Shown: piece by piece, positions 15,071 to 24,346 of the stretch
Layout of the letters: each line of letters starts with the position of its first letter
How positions within the stretch are numbered: position 1 is the first letter of the stretch
Source: DASQFI01 sp035633215
GTDB lineage: Bacteria > Acidobacteriota > Vicinamibacteria > Vicinamibacterales > SCN-69-37
Assembly (NCBI GenBank): GCA_035633215.1
Contig: DASQFI010000053.1
Span: forward strand, 1 to 64,000
Length of the DNA stretch: 64,000 nt
Direction of reading: 5' to 3'
Notes under the pieces: generated by a model
The model's input: only the letters and a program-made list of their open reading frames with translations
Told to the model about the DNA's origin: nothing
Databases searched by the model: none
Position numbers and translations under genes: made by a program

Positions 15071-17803
15071 TCACTCCATCCGAAGCACGTCCACGGGATC
15101 GACGCGTGACGCGCGGCGTGCGGGCGCCCAGCTCGCGACGAGCGCCACGCTGGCGAGCACCGCGACGGAGACGACCAGGCTGACGATGTCCACTGACGAG
15201 ACGCCGTAGAGACGATCTTCGATCCGCCGTCCGAGGCCGATCCCAATCGCCACGCCGGCCGCGCTGCCGACAATGGCGAGTCGCAGGCCCTGACCGAGGA
15301 CCAGCCGCCGGACGTCGCCGGGTACGGCGCCGAGCGCCATCCGGACGCCGATTTCGCGCGCCCGCTGGCCGACCGTGTAGGACATCGAGCCGTAGAGCCC
15401 CACCGCCGCGAGAAGCAGCGCCGCCAGGGCGAGCGCCAGTCCAATGGTCATCGCGACCCGCTCGTCGTTGACGTTGAGATCCGTCTGCTGGCGCAGCGTG
15501 AGCGCCTCGGCGATCGGGACCGCGGGATCGACGGCCGCGAGCGTCTTGCGCAGCGTGTCCATGAGGGTTGCGGGATTGCCCGCGGTCCGGACGTGCATCA
15601 CGCCCGGTCCCGGACGCCGCTGGCCGACGGGCCGGTAGAAACTCGGACGGGCCTCTTCGCGCAACATCCGGTACTTCACATCCCGTGCGACGCCGACCAC
15701 TTCGATGGCCGGGTCCGTGAGCTCGCCCTCATGGATGATCTGGCCGACCGCGGGACCGTTCGGCCAGTACCGCTTTGCCATGGTTTCGTTCACGACCGCG
15801 ACGAGCGGCCGGCCTTCGATGTCGCCCTCGGTCAGCGCGCGACCCGCGATGATCGAGATGCCGAGCGCCGCGAAGTAGCCCGGTGACACGGTGTTGTAAT
15901 TGATTTCCATGTCTTCGTCGGCGACCGGCTGATACCTGGGCACCGTCAGCGTCGTGCGCGAGCCGCCGAACCCGACCGGGATCACCCGGCCGTATCCGGC
16001 GGCCGTCGCGCCGGGCACGCTGGCCAGGCGCGCTTCGGCGTCGGCGTAGTACTGCCGAATTCGCGGGGCCTTGTATTGCGCGGCCACGGGATCGACCGAC
16101 AGCAGCGCCACGTGATGAAGATCGAATCCGGTCGGAATCGCCCGGAGGTTCATCAGCGTGCGTACCAGCAGGGCCGCCGAGACGATCAGGGCGAGGGACA
16201 ACGCGAACTGCAGGATGACGAGGCCGCGCCGGAGTCGTGCGCCACCCGGGCCGGCCGACGCGCCGCGTCCACCCTCGCCGAGCGATCCGGCGGGCCGCGA
16301 CCGGCTGACGTTGAAGACGGGAGCGAGCCCCGCAAGGATCGTCGAGCCGACGCCCGTGGCGACGGCAAAGAGCAGCACGCGCCAGTTGAGGCCGACGTCG
16401 AGCGTCACCGGCCGGCCGTAGTCGGACAAGAGCGGCACCGCGAGTCCCGCCATCCAGACCGCGGCGAGCAGTCCGAGCGCCGACCCCGCCGCGCCGAGCA
16501 TCAACGTTTCGACCAGCAGCAGCCGGCTGATTCTGGCGCGGCTGGCGCCAAGCGCGGTGCGCACGGCAATCTCGCGGCCGCGATCCGTCGCGCGCGCGAG
16601 GAGCAGGTTGGCGACATTCGCGCAGGCGACGAGCAGCACGAGCAGCGCCGCGCCCAGCAGCAGCTGCAGCGGCAAGGCGGTTCGCTCCGGCAGAGACGAG
16701 TCACCCTGCTCGCCCGGTTCGAGAAAAAGCTGCCGCTTCTCCTGGCGCTTCATCGCCGGCGCGAGCGACGCTTCGATGCGGTTGAGATCGGCGGCGCCCG
16801 TCTCGAACGTCGCGTCTGGCTTCAGCCGCCCCATGATCGTCAGCCAGCTCGTGCCGCGGCGCGGCAACAGGTTGGCGCCGCTCAGCGGATTGAGGACCTG
16901 CTGCTGATTGACGGCCCCCCAGAGGCGTGCGTTGCTGCCGATGGTCATGCCATGGAACGTCGCTTCGACGACGCCGACCACGGCGAATTCCCGATCGTTC
17001 ACGAGCAGTGACTTCGGCTGAAACGCGCGCGGATCGCCGAACAGCCGGCGCCACAGCACTTCGTTCATGACGATGACCGGCGCCGCCCCTGGCTGATCGT
17101 CGCTCTCGACGATCCCGCGGCCGGCGATCAGGCGCGGTCCGATGGTCGGGAAGAAGCTGCCGGACACGAGCTCGCCGTGGATCACCTCGGCCACGCCTCC
17201 CGGCGGGCGGACCGTCAGGTCGGTGCGGCTGTACGCGACGAGATCGACGAACGTGCGCTGTCCGGCCCGATAGTCGACGAAGTCCGGATACGAGAAGTTG
17301 TGGTTCACGTTGTCCGGACCGCGGCGGTTGAGGACAAGCGCGAGCCGCCGCGGCTCCTTCACGTCGAGCGGCGAGAGCACCGCGGCGTCGAGCAGGCTGA
17401 AGACCACGGCGGACATCGAGATGCCGACCACGAGCGACAGCACGGCCACGGTCGTCACGAGCGGCCGCCGGCGGATCGTCCGCCAGCTGAAACGCACGTC
17501 CTGCCAGACTGAGTTCATGACGCGATCCTTGGAAAAGTCGTGGAGAGTCGAAGCCAGGTGCCTTGGAGGTGTGGAAGCTCGGAAGCCGGGAAGCCAGGAC
17601 ACCTCACGCACGCGTCGTCGCAGTCCCGGAATGACAGACGCGACCGCTTGATGCCAGAACCAGCGCCGCGCACGCTCGGCGCCAAACTGCTCGTCGAGCG
17701 CCGTGAATTCCTCGACGAGGTCGCCCACGACCGCCTGACGATCGGCCTCGACCGTCGACCAGTTCATCAACCAGGCGGCAAGACGAGGGGGGTGGGTGGG
17801 CAC
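15071..17803 (-). CDS. ADOP-type FtsX/MacB permease
   Basis: A 910-residue membrane protein. A cytoplasmic N-terminal segment of about 95 residues (WLMNWSTVEADRQAVVGDLV) precedes the first transmembrane helix (about 115-137), a MacB-like periplasmic domain and three FtsX helices. A second complete periplasmic plus FtsX unit ends in the signature SWAPARRASRVDPVDVLR. This duplicated, ATPase-less architecture is the 'acidobacterial duplicated orphan permease' family. An ATP-binding partner is not encoded nearby. GTG start; a PadR regulator lies 29 bp upstream on the same strand, the usual partner of this family. The segment 17540-17600, which joins the N-terminal domain to the permease, is locally repetitive. 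Confidence 0.9.
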   Translation of the reverse strand: MPTHPPRLAAWLMNWSTVEADRQAVVGDLVEEFTALDEQFGAERARRWFWHQAVASVIPGLRRRVREVSWLPGFRASTPPRHLASTLHDFSKDRVMNSVWQDVRFSWRTIRRRPLVTTVAVLSLVVGISMSAVVFSLLDAAVLSPLDVKEPRRLALVLNRRGPDNVNHNFSYPDFVDYRAGQRTFVDLVAYSRTDLTVRPPGGVAEVIHGELVSGSFFPTIGPRLIAGRGIVESDDQPGAAPVIVMNEVLWRRLFGDPRAFQPKSLLVNDREFAVVGVVEATFHGMTIGSNARLWGAVNQQQVLNPLSGANLLPRRGTSWLTIMGRLKPDATFETGAADLNRIEASLAPAMKRQEKRQLFLEPGEQGDSSLPERTALPLQLLLGAALLVLLVACANVANLLLARATDRGREIAVRTALGASRARISRLLLVETLMLGAAGSALGLLAAVWMAGLAVPLLSDYGRPVTLDVGLNWRVLLFAVATGVGSTILAGLAPVFNVSRSRPAGSLGEGGRGASAGPGGARLRRGLVILQFALSLALIVSAALLVRTLMNLRAIPTGFDLHHVALLSVDPVAAQYKAPRIRQYYADAEARLASVPGATAAGYGRVIPVGFGGSRTTLTVPRYQPVADEDMEINYNTVSPGYFAALGISIIAGRALTEGDIEGRPLVAVVNETMAKRYWPNGPAVGQIIHEGELTDPAIEVVGVARDVKYRMLREEARPSFYRPVGQRRPGPGVMHVRTAGNPATLMDTLRKTLAAVDPAVPIAEALTLRQQTDLNVNDERVAMTIGLALALAALLLAAVGLYGSMSYTVGQRAREIGVRMALGAVPGDVRRLVLGQGLRLAIVGSAAGVAIGIGLGRRIEDRLYGVSSVDIVSLVVSVAVLASVALVASWAPARRASRVDPVDVLRME

Positions 17804-17808
17804 GTCTT

Positions 17809-17850
17809 ATCTCAGATTTCAAATCTCAGATTTCAAATCTCAGATTCTTC
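17809..17850. repeat. Three 14-bp tandem units ATCTCAGATTTCAA
   Basis: Units at 17809-17822, 17823-17836 and 17837-17850 (the last degenerate). The array covers the final codons and stop of padR, the short gap, and the region where the ADOP ribosome-binding site would lie. Confidence 0.8.
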
Positions 17851-18159
17851 AATGCCGTCCCACATCCGGTTGATCCGCGCGCGCGCCTGCCGCAGCGCGC
17901 TGGCGCCGGCCGCACGGAGGCGGAAGTGCCGTTTGGACCGGCCGCCGCGCTCGGGCGTGGGGTCGGACATGCGCGACGACACGTACCCCTTCCGCTCGAG
18001 CCGATCGAGCGCCGTGTAGAGCGCGCCGACGGCGATCGTCCGCTGCGTCCGGCGCTCGATTTCACGCCGCACGGACACGCCATAGGCGTCGTCGCCCAGA
18101 TGCGCAATGGCGAGAAGGACCGACTGTTCGAATTCGCCCAGGCTGTCGGCGCGGCTCAT
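17833..18159 (-). CDS. PadR-family transcriptional regulator
   Basis: A 108-residue winged-helix protein with the PadR signature: SLGEFEQSVLLAIAHLGDDA at the N-terminus, the recognition-helix region TIAVGALYTALDRLERKGYV (about 40-59), and wing residues GGRSKRHFRL. PadR proteins repress adjacent transporter genes and are released by ligands. Here it is cotranscribed with the ADOP permease. The last residues (EESEI) are encoded by the tandem repeat at 17809-17850, so the natural C-terminus has been set by the repeat. A CAGGACAA site precedes the start. Confidence 0.9.
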   Translation of the reverse strand: MSRADSLGEFEQSVLLAIAHLGDDAYGVSVRREIERRTQRTIAVGALYTALDRLERKGYVSSRMSDPTPERGGRSKRHFRLRAAGASALRQARARINRMWDGIEESEI

Positions 18160-18213
18160 TTGTCCTGCCCTGCAGGAGTAATAGACGGGACGATCGCACG
18201 AACGGTTGGCAGG

Positions 18214-18292
18214 GAGAACTCTGCAACTTGGAACTTAGAACTCTGAACTAAGAACTTAAGTTCTTAGTTCTCAGTTCTGAGTTCTAAGTTTC
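18214..18292. repeat. Large hairpin of GAACTTAGAACTC words
   Basis: The left arm 18214-18257 and right arm 18258-18292 are inverted copies of AAGTTCTTAGTTCTCAG-type words around a GAACTTAAGTTC centre. It lies between padR and the BNR gene (both minus strand) and could act as a terminator-like stem. The vocabulary matches the repeat at 1-34. Confidence 0.85.
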
Positions 18293-18305
18293 TAGCGACA
18301 GGTCT

Positions 18306-21300
18306 TTACTTTTCTGACACCACTGGCAGTCCGAGGCGTTTGGCCTCGGTGTTGAACGCCCCAAGATCGGTCGCGAGGACCTTCGCCAGCCGGTCGGTCT
18401 GCACCTTGAGCTCGGCGACGAGGTCCTTGAGAATCGGGGCGGCGTTCCCGATCGGCCGGCCCTCGCCGCGCGTGACGACCGAGAACAGCGACGCCAGGCG
18501 GTTGTTGACCTTGATGGGGAAGTTGAGCGGATCCTGGCCGCTCTGATTCCGGACCTGGTAGATCTCCTCTTCGACGGCGCTGAGGTTCTTCTTGAGCGTC
18601 TCGCCGGTGGTCTTGAGCCGGTCGTCCGATGCCTTGCCGAGCCGGTCGTCCACCTGCGTCTTGATGCTGCGAATCTGGATCACCGCGTTGTTGGCTTCGC
18701 TCGTCTTGTCGCGAATCTGGATCGCCAGATCGAACTGCGCCTGCAGGTCCGCGTCGCTCACGTCCGCATACAGCGGATTGCGGCGCACGCGGAACGTCTG
18801 CGTCTGTGTCCTGCCGTTGGCGGTCAGCCGCACGGTGTAGGTGCCGGGAGGCGCAAGCGGGCCGGCGCCGCCGCCGCCCGCGCCCCAGAGGATCATCGGC
18901 GTGAAGCTCGTAAAGCCCGGATAGCGCAGATCCCAGGTCACGGTGTTCAGGCCAGGTGTCGACGCCGCCGCCGGTCCGCCACGACCGCCGCCTTGTCCGC
19001 CTCCGCGCCCTCCGGCCGCTTCGGCGAGACCTTGGCCGCCGGCGCCCCGGCCTCCGGCGCCTCCTCCTGCCGCTCCAGCCTCACCCCGTCCGGCCGGGGC
19101 CGGTGCGCCCGGGGGAGCAGTGCCGAAGGTGCGCACGACGGCGCCCGTCTTGTCGAGAATCTCGATCGTCAGATTCTGCGCGGGCTGTTTGACCCAGTAC
19201 TTGATCGTCGCGCCAGCGGTGGTCCGAATGGCATCGGCAGGAGCAAACAGATGGACGTCGGTGGCGGATGCGACGGGCGCGTTGAACTGCCGGAGCGGAT
19301 CGATGTCGTCGAGAACGTAGAATGAGCGCCCGTGCGTCGCGATCACGAGGTCGGTCTCTTCGACCCAGATATCCGAGATCTGCACGTCCGGAAGATTCAG
19401 CGACAGCGAGTGCCACGTGCCGCCATCGTCGTACGAGTAGTAGATGCCGTGCTGCGTACCCGCGTAGAGCATGTTCCGCCGCTTGTGATCTTCGCGAATG
19501 GCGTGGGTGTAGTCGTTCGGCTTCAAGCCGTTCACAATCCTGGTCCACGTCTTCCCGAAGTCGTGCGTGCGGAAGAGATAGGGGGCGTGGTCGCCGAGGA
19601 GCGGTTTCTTCACCGCGGCATACGCCGTGCCCGCATCGAACGCTGAGGCATCAATGAGGCTCACGCGGCCGAGATCCGGCATCTCTTTCGGCGTCACGGG
19701 CGTCCAGGTCTTGCCGCCATTCTGTGTGACGTGGATCCTGCCGTCGTCCGATCCCGCCCAGATGACGTTGACGTCGACCTTCGAGGGCGCGAGCGTGAAG
19801 ACCGTGGCGTAAACCTCGGGACCGTTCATGTCGCCGGTGATGGGCCCGCCGGAGTGGCCGAGCGTCTTCGGATCGGCGCGTGTCAGATCGCCGCTGATTC
19901 TGGTCCAGTCCTGGCCGCCGTTCGTCGTCCTCCAGACGTGCTGGGTCGCGGTGAACAGCACGTTCGGATCGACGGGCGAGAACACGATGGGGAACGTCCA
20001 TTGGACGCGCTCGACGAGGGCGCTCGCCGGCTCGCCCGAGAACATGCGCGGGTACGGGTGCACTTCGCGGCTCTGACCCGTGCGGCGGTTGGTCCGGACG
20101 AGGAACGAGCCGTTGTTGCCGCCGGCGAAGAAGACGTCCACGTCCTTCGGATCGGGTGCGACGTAGCCTGGCTCGCTGCCGCCGGGGCTGTACATCGCGG
20201 CCGCCGCCGCGGCACCGCCACGGCCTCCACCCGCACCTCCACCGCCGCCCCCGCGTCCGCCTCCGCCGCCGCCCACCTCATTGGGCAGGCAGACGGTCGA
20301 GCCGTCCTGCTGCGCGCCGCAGACGTGATACGGAATGTGCTTCGTCGTGATGACGTGGTAATACTGCGCGGTCGGGATGTCCTGCGCCGACCAGCCGCTG
20401 CCGCCCGCCATCGACACCGCGCCGCCGCCGTCGTTGCCGATCACGAGATGCTGAGGATTGTCCGGATCGACCCAGAGATCGTGATGGTCGCCGTGCGTAC
20501 CGCCGCCGACGTTGGCGAGCGTCTTGCCGCCGTCGGCCGATCGGAACGCGCTCGTGTTGAGTACGTAAACCGTGTCGCGGTTTTTCGTGTCGGCGGTGAC
20601 GTGTGTGTAGTAGAACGCCCGCTGGCGGATGTTCCGGCTGTCGTTGACCAGCCGCCAGGTCGCGCCAGCGTCATCGGACGCAAACAGGCCGCCGTTGTCG
20701 TTTTCGACGAGCGCGTAGACGCGGTTCGAGTCCCCGCCAGAGACCGAGACGCCAATGCGGCCGATCACGCCTGCGGGCAGCCCGGGATTGCGCGTGATCT
20801 CGGTCCACGTGTCTCCGCCGTCGGTGGACTTGAACAACCCGCTGCCGGGCCCGCCGCTCGACATCTGATACTCGACGCGATGCGCCTCCCAGAGCGCGGC
20901 AAAGACGACGCGAGGGTTGTTGCGATCGACGGACAGGTCGATGCCCGCGGTGCGGTTGTTGCGGAACAGCACTTTGCGCCAGGTCTTGCCGCCGTCAGTC
21001 GACTTGAAGATGCCGCGGTCGTCGTGCGGCACGCCGTGCTGGCCGAACGCGGCGACGAAGACGATGTTCGGATCCGTGGGATGGATCCGGATCTTCGAGA
21101 TGTTCTGCGCGTCTCTGAACCCGACGTGCGTCCAGGTCTTGCCGGCGTCGGTGGACTTGTACATGCCGTCGCCCGGCTGGATGTTGCCCCGGATGCACGA
21201 TTCGCCCATCCCGATGAAGACGATGTCGGGATTCGATTCCGAGACGTCGACGGCGCCGACCGAGGAGCTGCCGATCTGGCCGTCGGTCACCGGCGCCCAG

Positions 21301-21581
21301 ATCTCACCTCCATCCACGGTCTTCCACAGGCCGCCGCCAGTGGCGCCGAAGTAGGCCTCTTTGGGACGGCCTTTGACGCCGGCGACGGCGATCGACCGCC
21401 CGCCGCGATCGGGTCCGATGCTCCGCCACTGATAGAACTTGAGGAGGACAGGGTCGGCGCCGATCGCCTGACCGGCTTGCGCGGATAAAGCGGTCTCGTC
21501 CGAGCCACCGCCAACGAAGACCGCAAGGGCGAACGCGGCAGCCGGCACGATCACCGCGCCGCGACGAATGATGGAAGACAT
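18306..21581 (-). CDS. Large exported sortilin-like BNR-repeat protein
   Basis: A 1091-residue secreted protein. It has a signal peptide (SSIIRRGAVIVPAAAFALAV) and then many Asp-box/BNR beta-propeller repeats of the form FKSTDGGKTW, YKSTDAGKTW, WRTTNGGQDW and FRTHDFGKTW. This pattern resembles VPS10/sortilin and 'glycosyl hydrolase' annotations of Acidobacteria, though no catalytic motif is seen. Two Gly/Arg-rich inserts interrupt it: GGGGGGRGGGGGG near residue 465 and GGRGAGGQGLAEAAGGRGGG near 870. A C-terminal helical part (about 985-1091) follows a beta sandwich. The start at 21581 has a strong GGGAGGAAC site; an upstream in-frame codon lacks one. Confidence 0.85.
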   Translation of the reverse strand: MSSIIRRGAVIVPAAAFALAVFVGGGSDETALSAQAGQAIGADPVLLKFYQWRSIGPDRGGRSIAVAGVKGRPKEAYFGATGGGLWKTVDGGEIWAPVTDGQIGSSSVGAVDVSESNPDIVFIGMGESCIRGNIQPGDGMYKSTDAGKTWTHVGFRDAQNISKIRIHPTDPNIVFVAAFGQHGVPHDDRGIFKSTDGGKTWRKVLFRNNRTAGIDLSVDRNNPRVVFAALWEAHRVEYQMSSGGPGSGLFKSTDGGDTWTEITRNPGLPAGVIGRIGVSVSGGDSNRVYALVENDNGGLFASDDAGATWRLVNDSRNIRQRAFYYTHVTADTKNRDTVYVLNTSAFRSADGGKTLANVGGGTHGDHHDLWVDPDNPQHLVIGNDGGGAVSMAGGSGWSAQDIPTAQYYHVITTKHIPYHVCGAQQDGSTVCLPNEVGGGGGGRGGGGGGAGGGRGGAAAAAAMYSPGGSEPGYVAPDPKDVDVFFAGGNNGSFLVRTNRRTGQSREVHPYPRMFSGEPASALVERVQWTFPIVFSPVDPNVLFTATQHVWRTTNGGQDWTRISGDLTRADPKTLGHSGGPITGDMNGPEVYATVFTLAPSKVDVNVIWAGSDDGRIHVTQNGGKTWTPVTPKEMPDLGRVSLIDASAFDAGTAYAAVKKPLLGDHAPYLFRTHDFGKTWTRIVNGLKPNDYTHAIREDHKRRNMLYAGTQHGIYYSYDDGGTWHSLSLNLPDVQISDIWVEETDLVIATHGRSFYVLDDIDPLRQFNAPVASATDVHLFAPADAIRTTAGATIKYWVKQPAQNLTIEILDKTGAVVRTFGTAPPGAPAPAGRGEAGAAGGGAGGRGAGGQGLAEAAGGRGGGQGGGRGGPAAASTPGLNTVTWDLRYPGFTSFTPMILWGAGGGGAGPLAPPGTYTVRLTANGRTQTQTFRVRRNPLYADVSDADLQAQFDLAIQIRDKTSEANNAVIQIRSIKTQVDDRLGKASDDRLKTTGETLKKNLSAVEEEIYQVRNQSGQDPLNFPIKVNNRLASLFSVVTRGEGRPIGNAAPILKDLVAELKVQTDRLAKVLATDLGAFNTEAKRLGLPVVSEK

Positions 21582-21664
21582 GTGTTCCTCCCGGCGAAAC
21601 ATGCGGAAGGGAACTGTAGCAGGAAATACGACCGGCGCTCGTACCGGTCGAAGTCCAGCGAGGT

Positions 21665-21696
21665 GCAAAACAAAGGCCGGCCCGAAAGGGCCGGCC
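21665..21696 (-). terminator. Rho-independent terminator after HEAT operon
   Basis: On the minus strand a GGCCGGCCC stem, TTTC loop and GGGCCGGCC stem (21675-21696) are followed by TTTGTTTT. It separates the sigma/anti-sigma/HEAT operon from the BNR gene. Confidence 0.85.
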
Positions 21697-21710
21697 CAAG
21701 CTTTTCAATG

Positions 21711-21733
21711 GATCGATAGATCGATAGATCGAT
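21711..21733. repeat. GATCGATA tandem repeat
   Basis: Three units of GATCGATA/GATCGATC directly after the stop codon of the HEAT-repeat gene. The same words occur at 31160-31188 upstream of the deacetylase gene. Confidence 0.75.
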
Positions 21734-21743
21734 CGCTAAATGC

Positions 21744-22838
21744 CTATCGCAGGATTTCTTCCATATACGCGATCGCCCTTGGGTCTTTCGACTGGCTCAG
21801 GGCCGAGACAGCCTGTTTCTGGACCTCTGGATTCTTGTTCGTCCGTGCGATCTGGATGAGCATCGGGATGGACGTCTCTGCCGGCAGTCGTGCCAGGCCG
21901 GACACCGCGCGCCTGCGGACGTTGTTGTCCGGGTCGTTGTCGAGAATCGCGGTGACCTCGGACACGACCGGCTGGCCGCCGCGAATCGCGAAGTAGTACA
22001 CGGCCGCGGCCCGGACCTTTGCGTCCGTATCCTTCAGCAGTCCCCGCAAGGCGCCGACGGTGCCGGACTCGCGAGTCTGTCCGATCGCGTTGACCAGTTC
22101 CACGCGAGTCGCCGACACGCGTTCCCCCTGCAGGAGTTTCTGGAGCATCGCAAAGCCATGTGCGCCGCGCCGGCTGCCGAGCAGGGAGACCGCCTGTTGG
22201 CGCAGCTCGGAATTCGTGCTGGTCGTGGCGATGCGGTCGAGGATCGGATTGGCGCCGGCGTCGCGATGAAGCGCGATGGCCTCGAGCGCGGCTCGCGTCA
22301 GATTTCGGCGCGCGTTTATCGACAGCCGCTCGAAGACGTCTTCGCGCGTGTACCCGTCGAGGACGCGCAAGCTCTCGCCCGGCGTGACGCCGTCGAGCCA
22401 GTAGACGGTGCGGCCGCCGGCGTCGATTGGGCAATCATCAGCAAGCCGGTGCATGCGCTCGACGCGGGCGTCGATCAGGCGCAGAAGAATCACCAGCCCC
22501 GTGCCGCCTTCGAGGGGTAGGGCGCCGGTGGGCGGAGTGATCTGCTGCGGCCGCGCGGTGGGCACCGTCGAGCCGATCGGCGCGTAGTCCAGGATCTGCC
22601 CGCGGAAGTAGAAGTCGTTGTCCACCCACGTGCTGCACCCGCCGCGTTCGCCGTCGACGATCGGCACGCGCCACCCAACCCACACCGGCTCCGTCGTGGC
22701 GGTCGCCGCAATCGTCGCGATCTCCCGATCGAGCGCGGCCGGTTTGCGCGTTTCCACCTTGCCGTTCTGGATCGACGGCGGCTGGGCCGAGGCGGTCGTC
22801 GCCAGGCCGAGCAGCACGAGTGTTGCGATGGTCTTCAT
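21744..22838 (-). CDS. Secreted HEAT-repeat protein
   Basis: A 364-residue protein with a signal peptide (MKTIATLVLLGLATTASAQP) and an N-terminal beta-rich region containing a GCSTW segment. The C-terminal half consists of helical HEAT/PBS-lyase-type repeats (ELRQQAVSLLGSRRG, ATRVELVNAIGQT, KVRAAAVYYFA, NVRRRAVSGLARL, EVQKQAVSALSQS). It is probably a periplasmic scaffold. It is the last gene of the sigma-factor operon, overlapping the previous gene by 4 bases and followed by a strong terminator. Confidence 0.85.
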   Translation of the reverse strand: MKTIATLVLLGLATTASAQPPSIQNGKVETRKPAALDREIATIAATATTEPVWVGWRVPIVDGERGGCSTWVDNDFYFRGQILDYAPIGSTVPTARPQQITPPTGALPLEGGTGLVILLRLIDARVERMHRLADDCPIDAGGRTVYWLDGVTPGESLRVLDGYTREDVFERLSINARRNLTRAALEAIALHRDAGANPILDRIATTSTNSELRQQAVSLLGSRRGAHGFAMLQKLLQGERVSATRVELVNAIGQTRESGTVGALRGLLKDTDAKVRAAAVYYFAIRGGQPVVSEVTAILDNDPDNNVRRRAVSGLARLPAETSIPMLIQIARTNKNPEVQKQAVSALSQSKDPRAIAYMEEILR

Positions 22839-24346
22839 TTGAGGATCTCGAGCATGAAGTCAGCCGCGACCTTCGACCGAGGCGCCATGTCGGACAGCTT
22901 CCGCACGATGTCGGTCTTGAGCGGCAGGTTCGTTTCCTTTCGCGCGATCGCGACCAGGGCCTCGGCGTTTTCCTGCGAGCCGAGCGCGGAAATCACGGCC
23001 TTGCGGTTCTCGAGGTCGGTTTCGCCGGAATACATGTCGACGAGCATCTGGCCGGTCTTTTCGGACCTCAGACTGCCCAGGCTCCTGATCACGCGACGGC
23101 GGACTTCCGGATCCTTTTCGGTCTTCAGGATCTGAGTCAGCTGATCGAGCGCGCCCATCGACGCGAAAGCCTGCACCATCTGAATCTTGAGGTTCTTGTC
23201 GGTCTCCTTCTGATAGAGCGCCCAGAGCTCCTGCGGTGCGGCGATGTTGGTCAGGCCACTGATCGCCCGCCCACGGATGGCGACCGGTGTGCTCTCGGTC
23301 CCGGCAATGCGGACCAGTTCGGTCTTGTTGCCGGCCGACTGATACGCGCCGATGATGGCTGCCCGCACGCTCACGTCATCGGTGGCTTCGTAGATTTGCC
23401 GCAGCTCGGCGCTGGTCGTCTGCTTGTCGCGGCCGATCGCGATGTGCCGGATGGCCTCCATCTGGAGATCGGGATTCCCCGCGCCCTTCGCGTAGTTCAA
23501 CAGGATCTGGTGCGCGCGAGGGTTGTTGATCTGCGCGAGCACCGAGAGGGCGCCCCTCTTGACTCTCAGCGAATTGGCCTTGTTCAGCAATCCGTCGAGC
23601 AGCGGCACGGCGCGTTCGGGATCCGACTCTTTCATCGCGTTGATCGCGAGAAGCTTGATCTCATCGTTGTCCTGAATGTCTTCGGGCCGCGTCCCTTTCA
23701 CGTCGACTTCGAGGGCCTGGGCGTCCTTGAGGTAGCGGCTTTGCGGGTACTCCTTGCGCAGCTGACCGATCGAGGCCACCGCCTCGTCGCGCTTGCCGAG
23801 CCTGAACTGCGCGTAGGCCTTCCAATAGAGCGCCCCGTCCGTTCGAGGACCTTTTTGTGCGATATACCGGTCGCAACTCGTAATGGCCTTTTCATATTCC
23901 CGCTGATCCTGGAGACTCCTGCAGCTGTTGTACCAGCTGCTGCTCTCCTGGCCGAACGGCTGGTGGTCCATGTAGTCCCAGCGGAAATCGAACGCCATGG
24001 GCGCGGCGTAACGGAAGTCGTGCTCGACCTGCGCGCGCGCCTCCTGGGCGGCGCGCGTCGCCTCGCGAATCACGTCGACGTTGACGCGCTGCGCTTCCTG
24101 AGCGGCGCGCTGGGCCTCGGACGCCGCGCGGAGCGCCTGTTCGAGCTCCCACGGTTCCATCATCGTGGGCGCGGCGATCGCGCGTGGGGCCCGCGCCGGA
24201 ATCGGCGGCAGCGGCGGGACGGGCGCCACGACCGGGGCCGGCGGTGCCGGCGGAGTAGGCGGAGTCGGCGGAGTCGGCGGCACTTGTGCCGCGACTGCCA
24301 TCGGCAGCAGAACCACAATCGCAACGAACATCAACACTCGCTTCAT
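22835..24346 (-). CDS. Secreted TPR/HEAT-repeat protein
   Basis: A 503-residue protein with a signal peptide and a Pro-rich linker (VPPTPPTPPTPPAPP) and an Ala/Gln-rich coiled segment (RAASEAQRAAQEAQR). A TPR-like block SSWYNSCRSLQDQREYEKAI (about 135-190) leads into seven or more HEAT repeats to the C-terminus. It is related to the downstream HEAT protein, suggesting an old duplication. Both ends overlap neighbours by 4 bases, so it is translationally coupled to the anti-sigma gene. A role as a stress-sensing or assembly scaffold under the sigma factor is inference. Confidence 0.85.
   Translation of the reverse strand: MKRVLMFVAIVVLLPMAVAAQVPPTPPTPPTPPAPPAPVVAPVPPLPPIPARAPRAIAAPTMMEPWELEQALRAASEAQRAAQEAQRVNVDVIREATRAAQEARAQVEHDFRYAAPMAFDFRWDYMDHQPFGQESSSWYNSCRSLQDQREYEKAITSCDRYIAQKGPRTDGALYWKAYAQFRLGKRDEAVASIGQLRKEYPQSRYLKDAQALEVDVKGTRPEDIQDNDEIKLLAINAMKESDPERAVPLLDGLLNKANSLRVKRGALSVLAQINNPRAHQILLNYAKGAGNPDLQMEAIRHIAIGRDKQTTSAELRQIYEATDDVSVRAAIIGAYQSAGNKTELVRIAGTESTPVAIRGRAISGLTNIAAPQELWALYQKETDKNLKIQMVQAFASMGALDQLTQILKTEKDPEVRRRVIRSLGSLRSEKTGQMLVDMYSGETDLENRKAVISALGSQENAEALVAIARKETNLPLKTDIVRKLSDMAPRSKVAADFMLEILK

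Noticed and set aside
17809..17850. Tandem units considered as a CRISPR remnant
   Set aside because: Units are 14 bp and contiguous with no spacers; no cas genes nearby.
15071..18159. ADOP permease considered as a complete MacAB efflux pump
   Set aside because: No MacA-like adaptor or ATP-binding partner is encoded beside it; the duplicated single-chain layout fits the orphan ADOP family.
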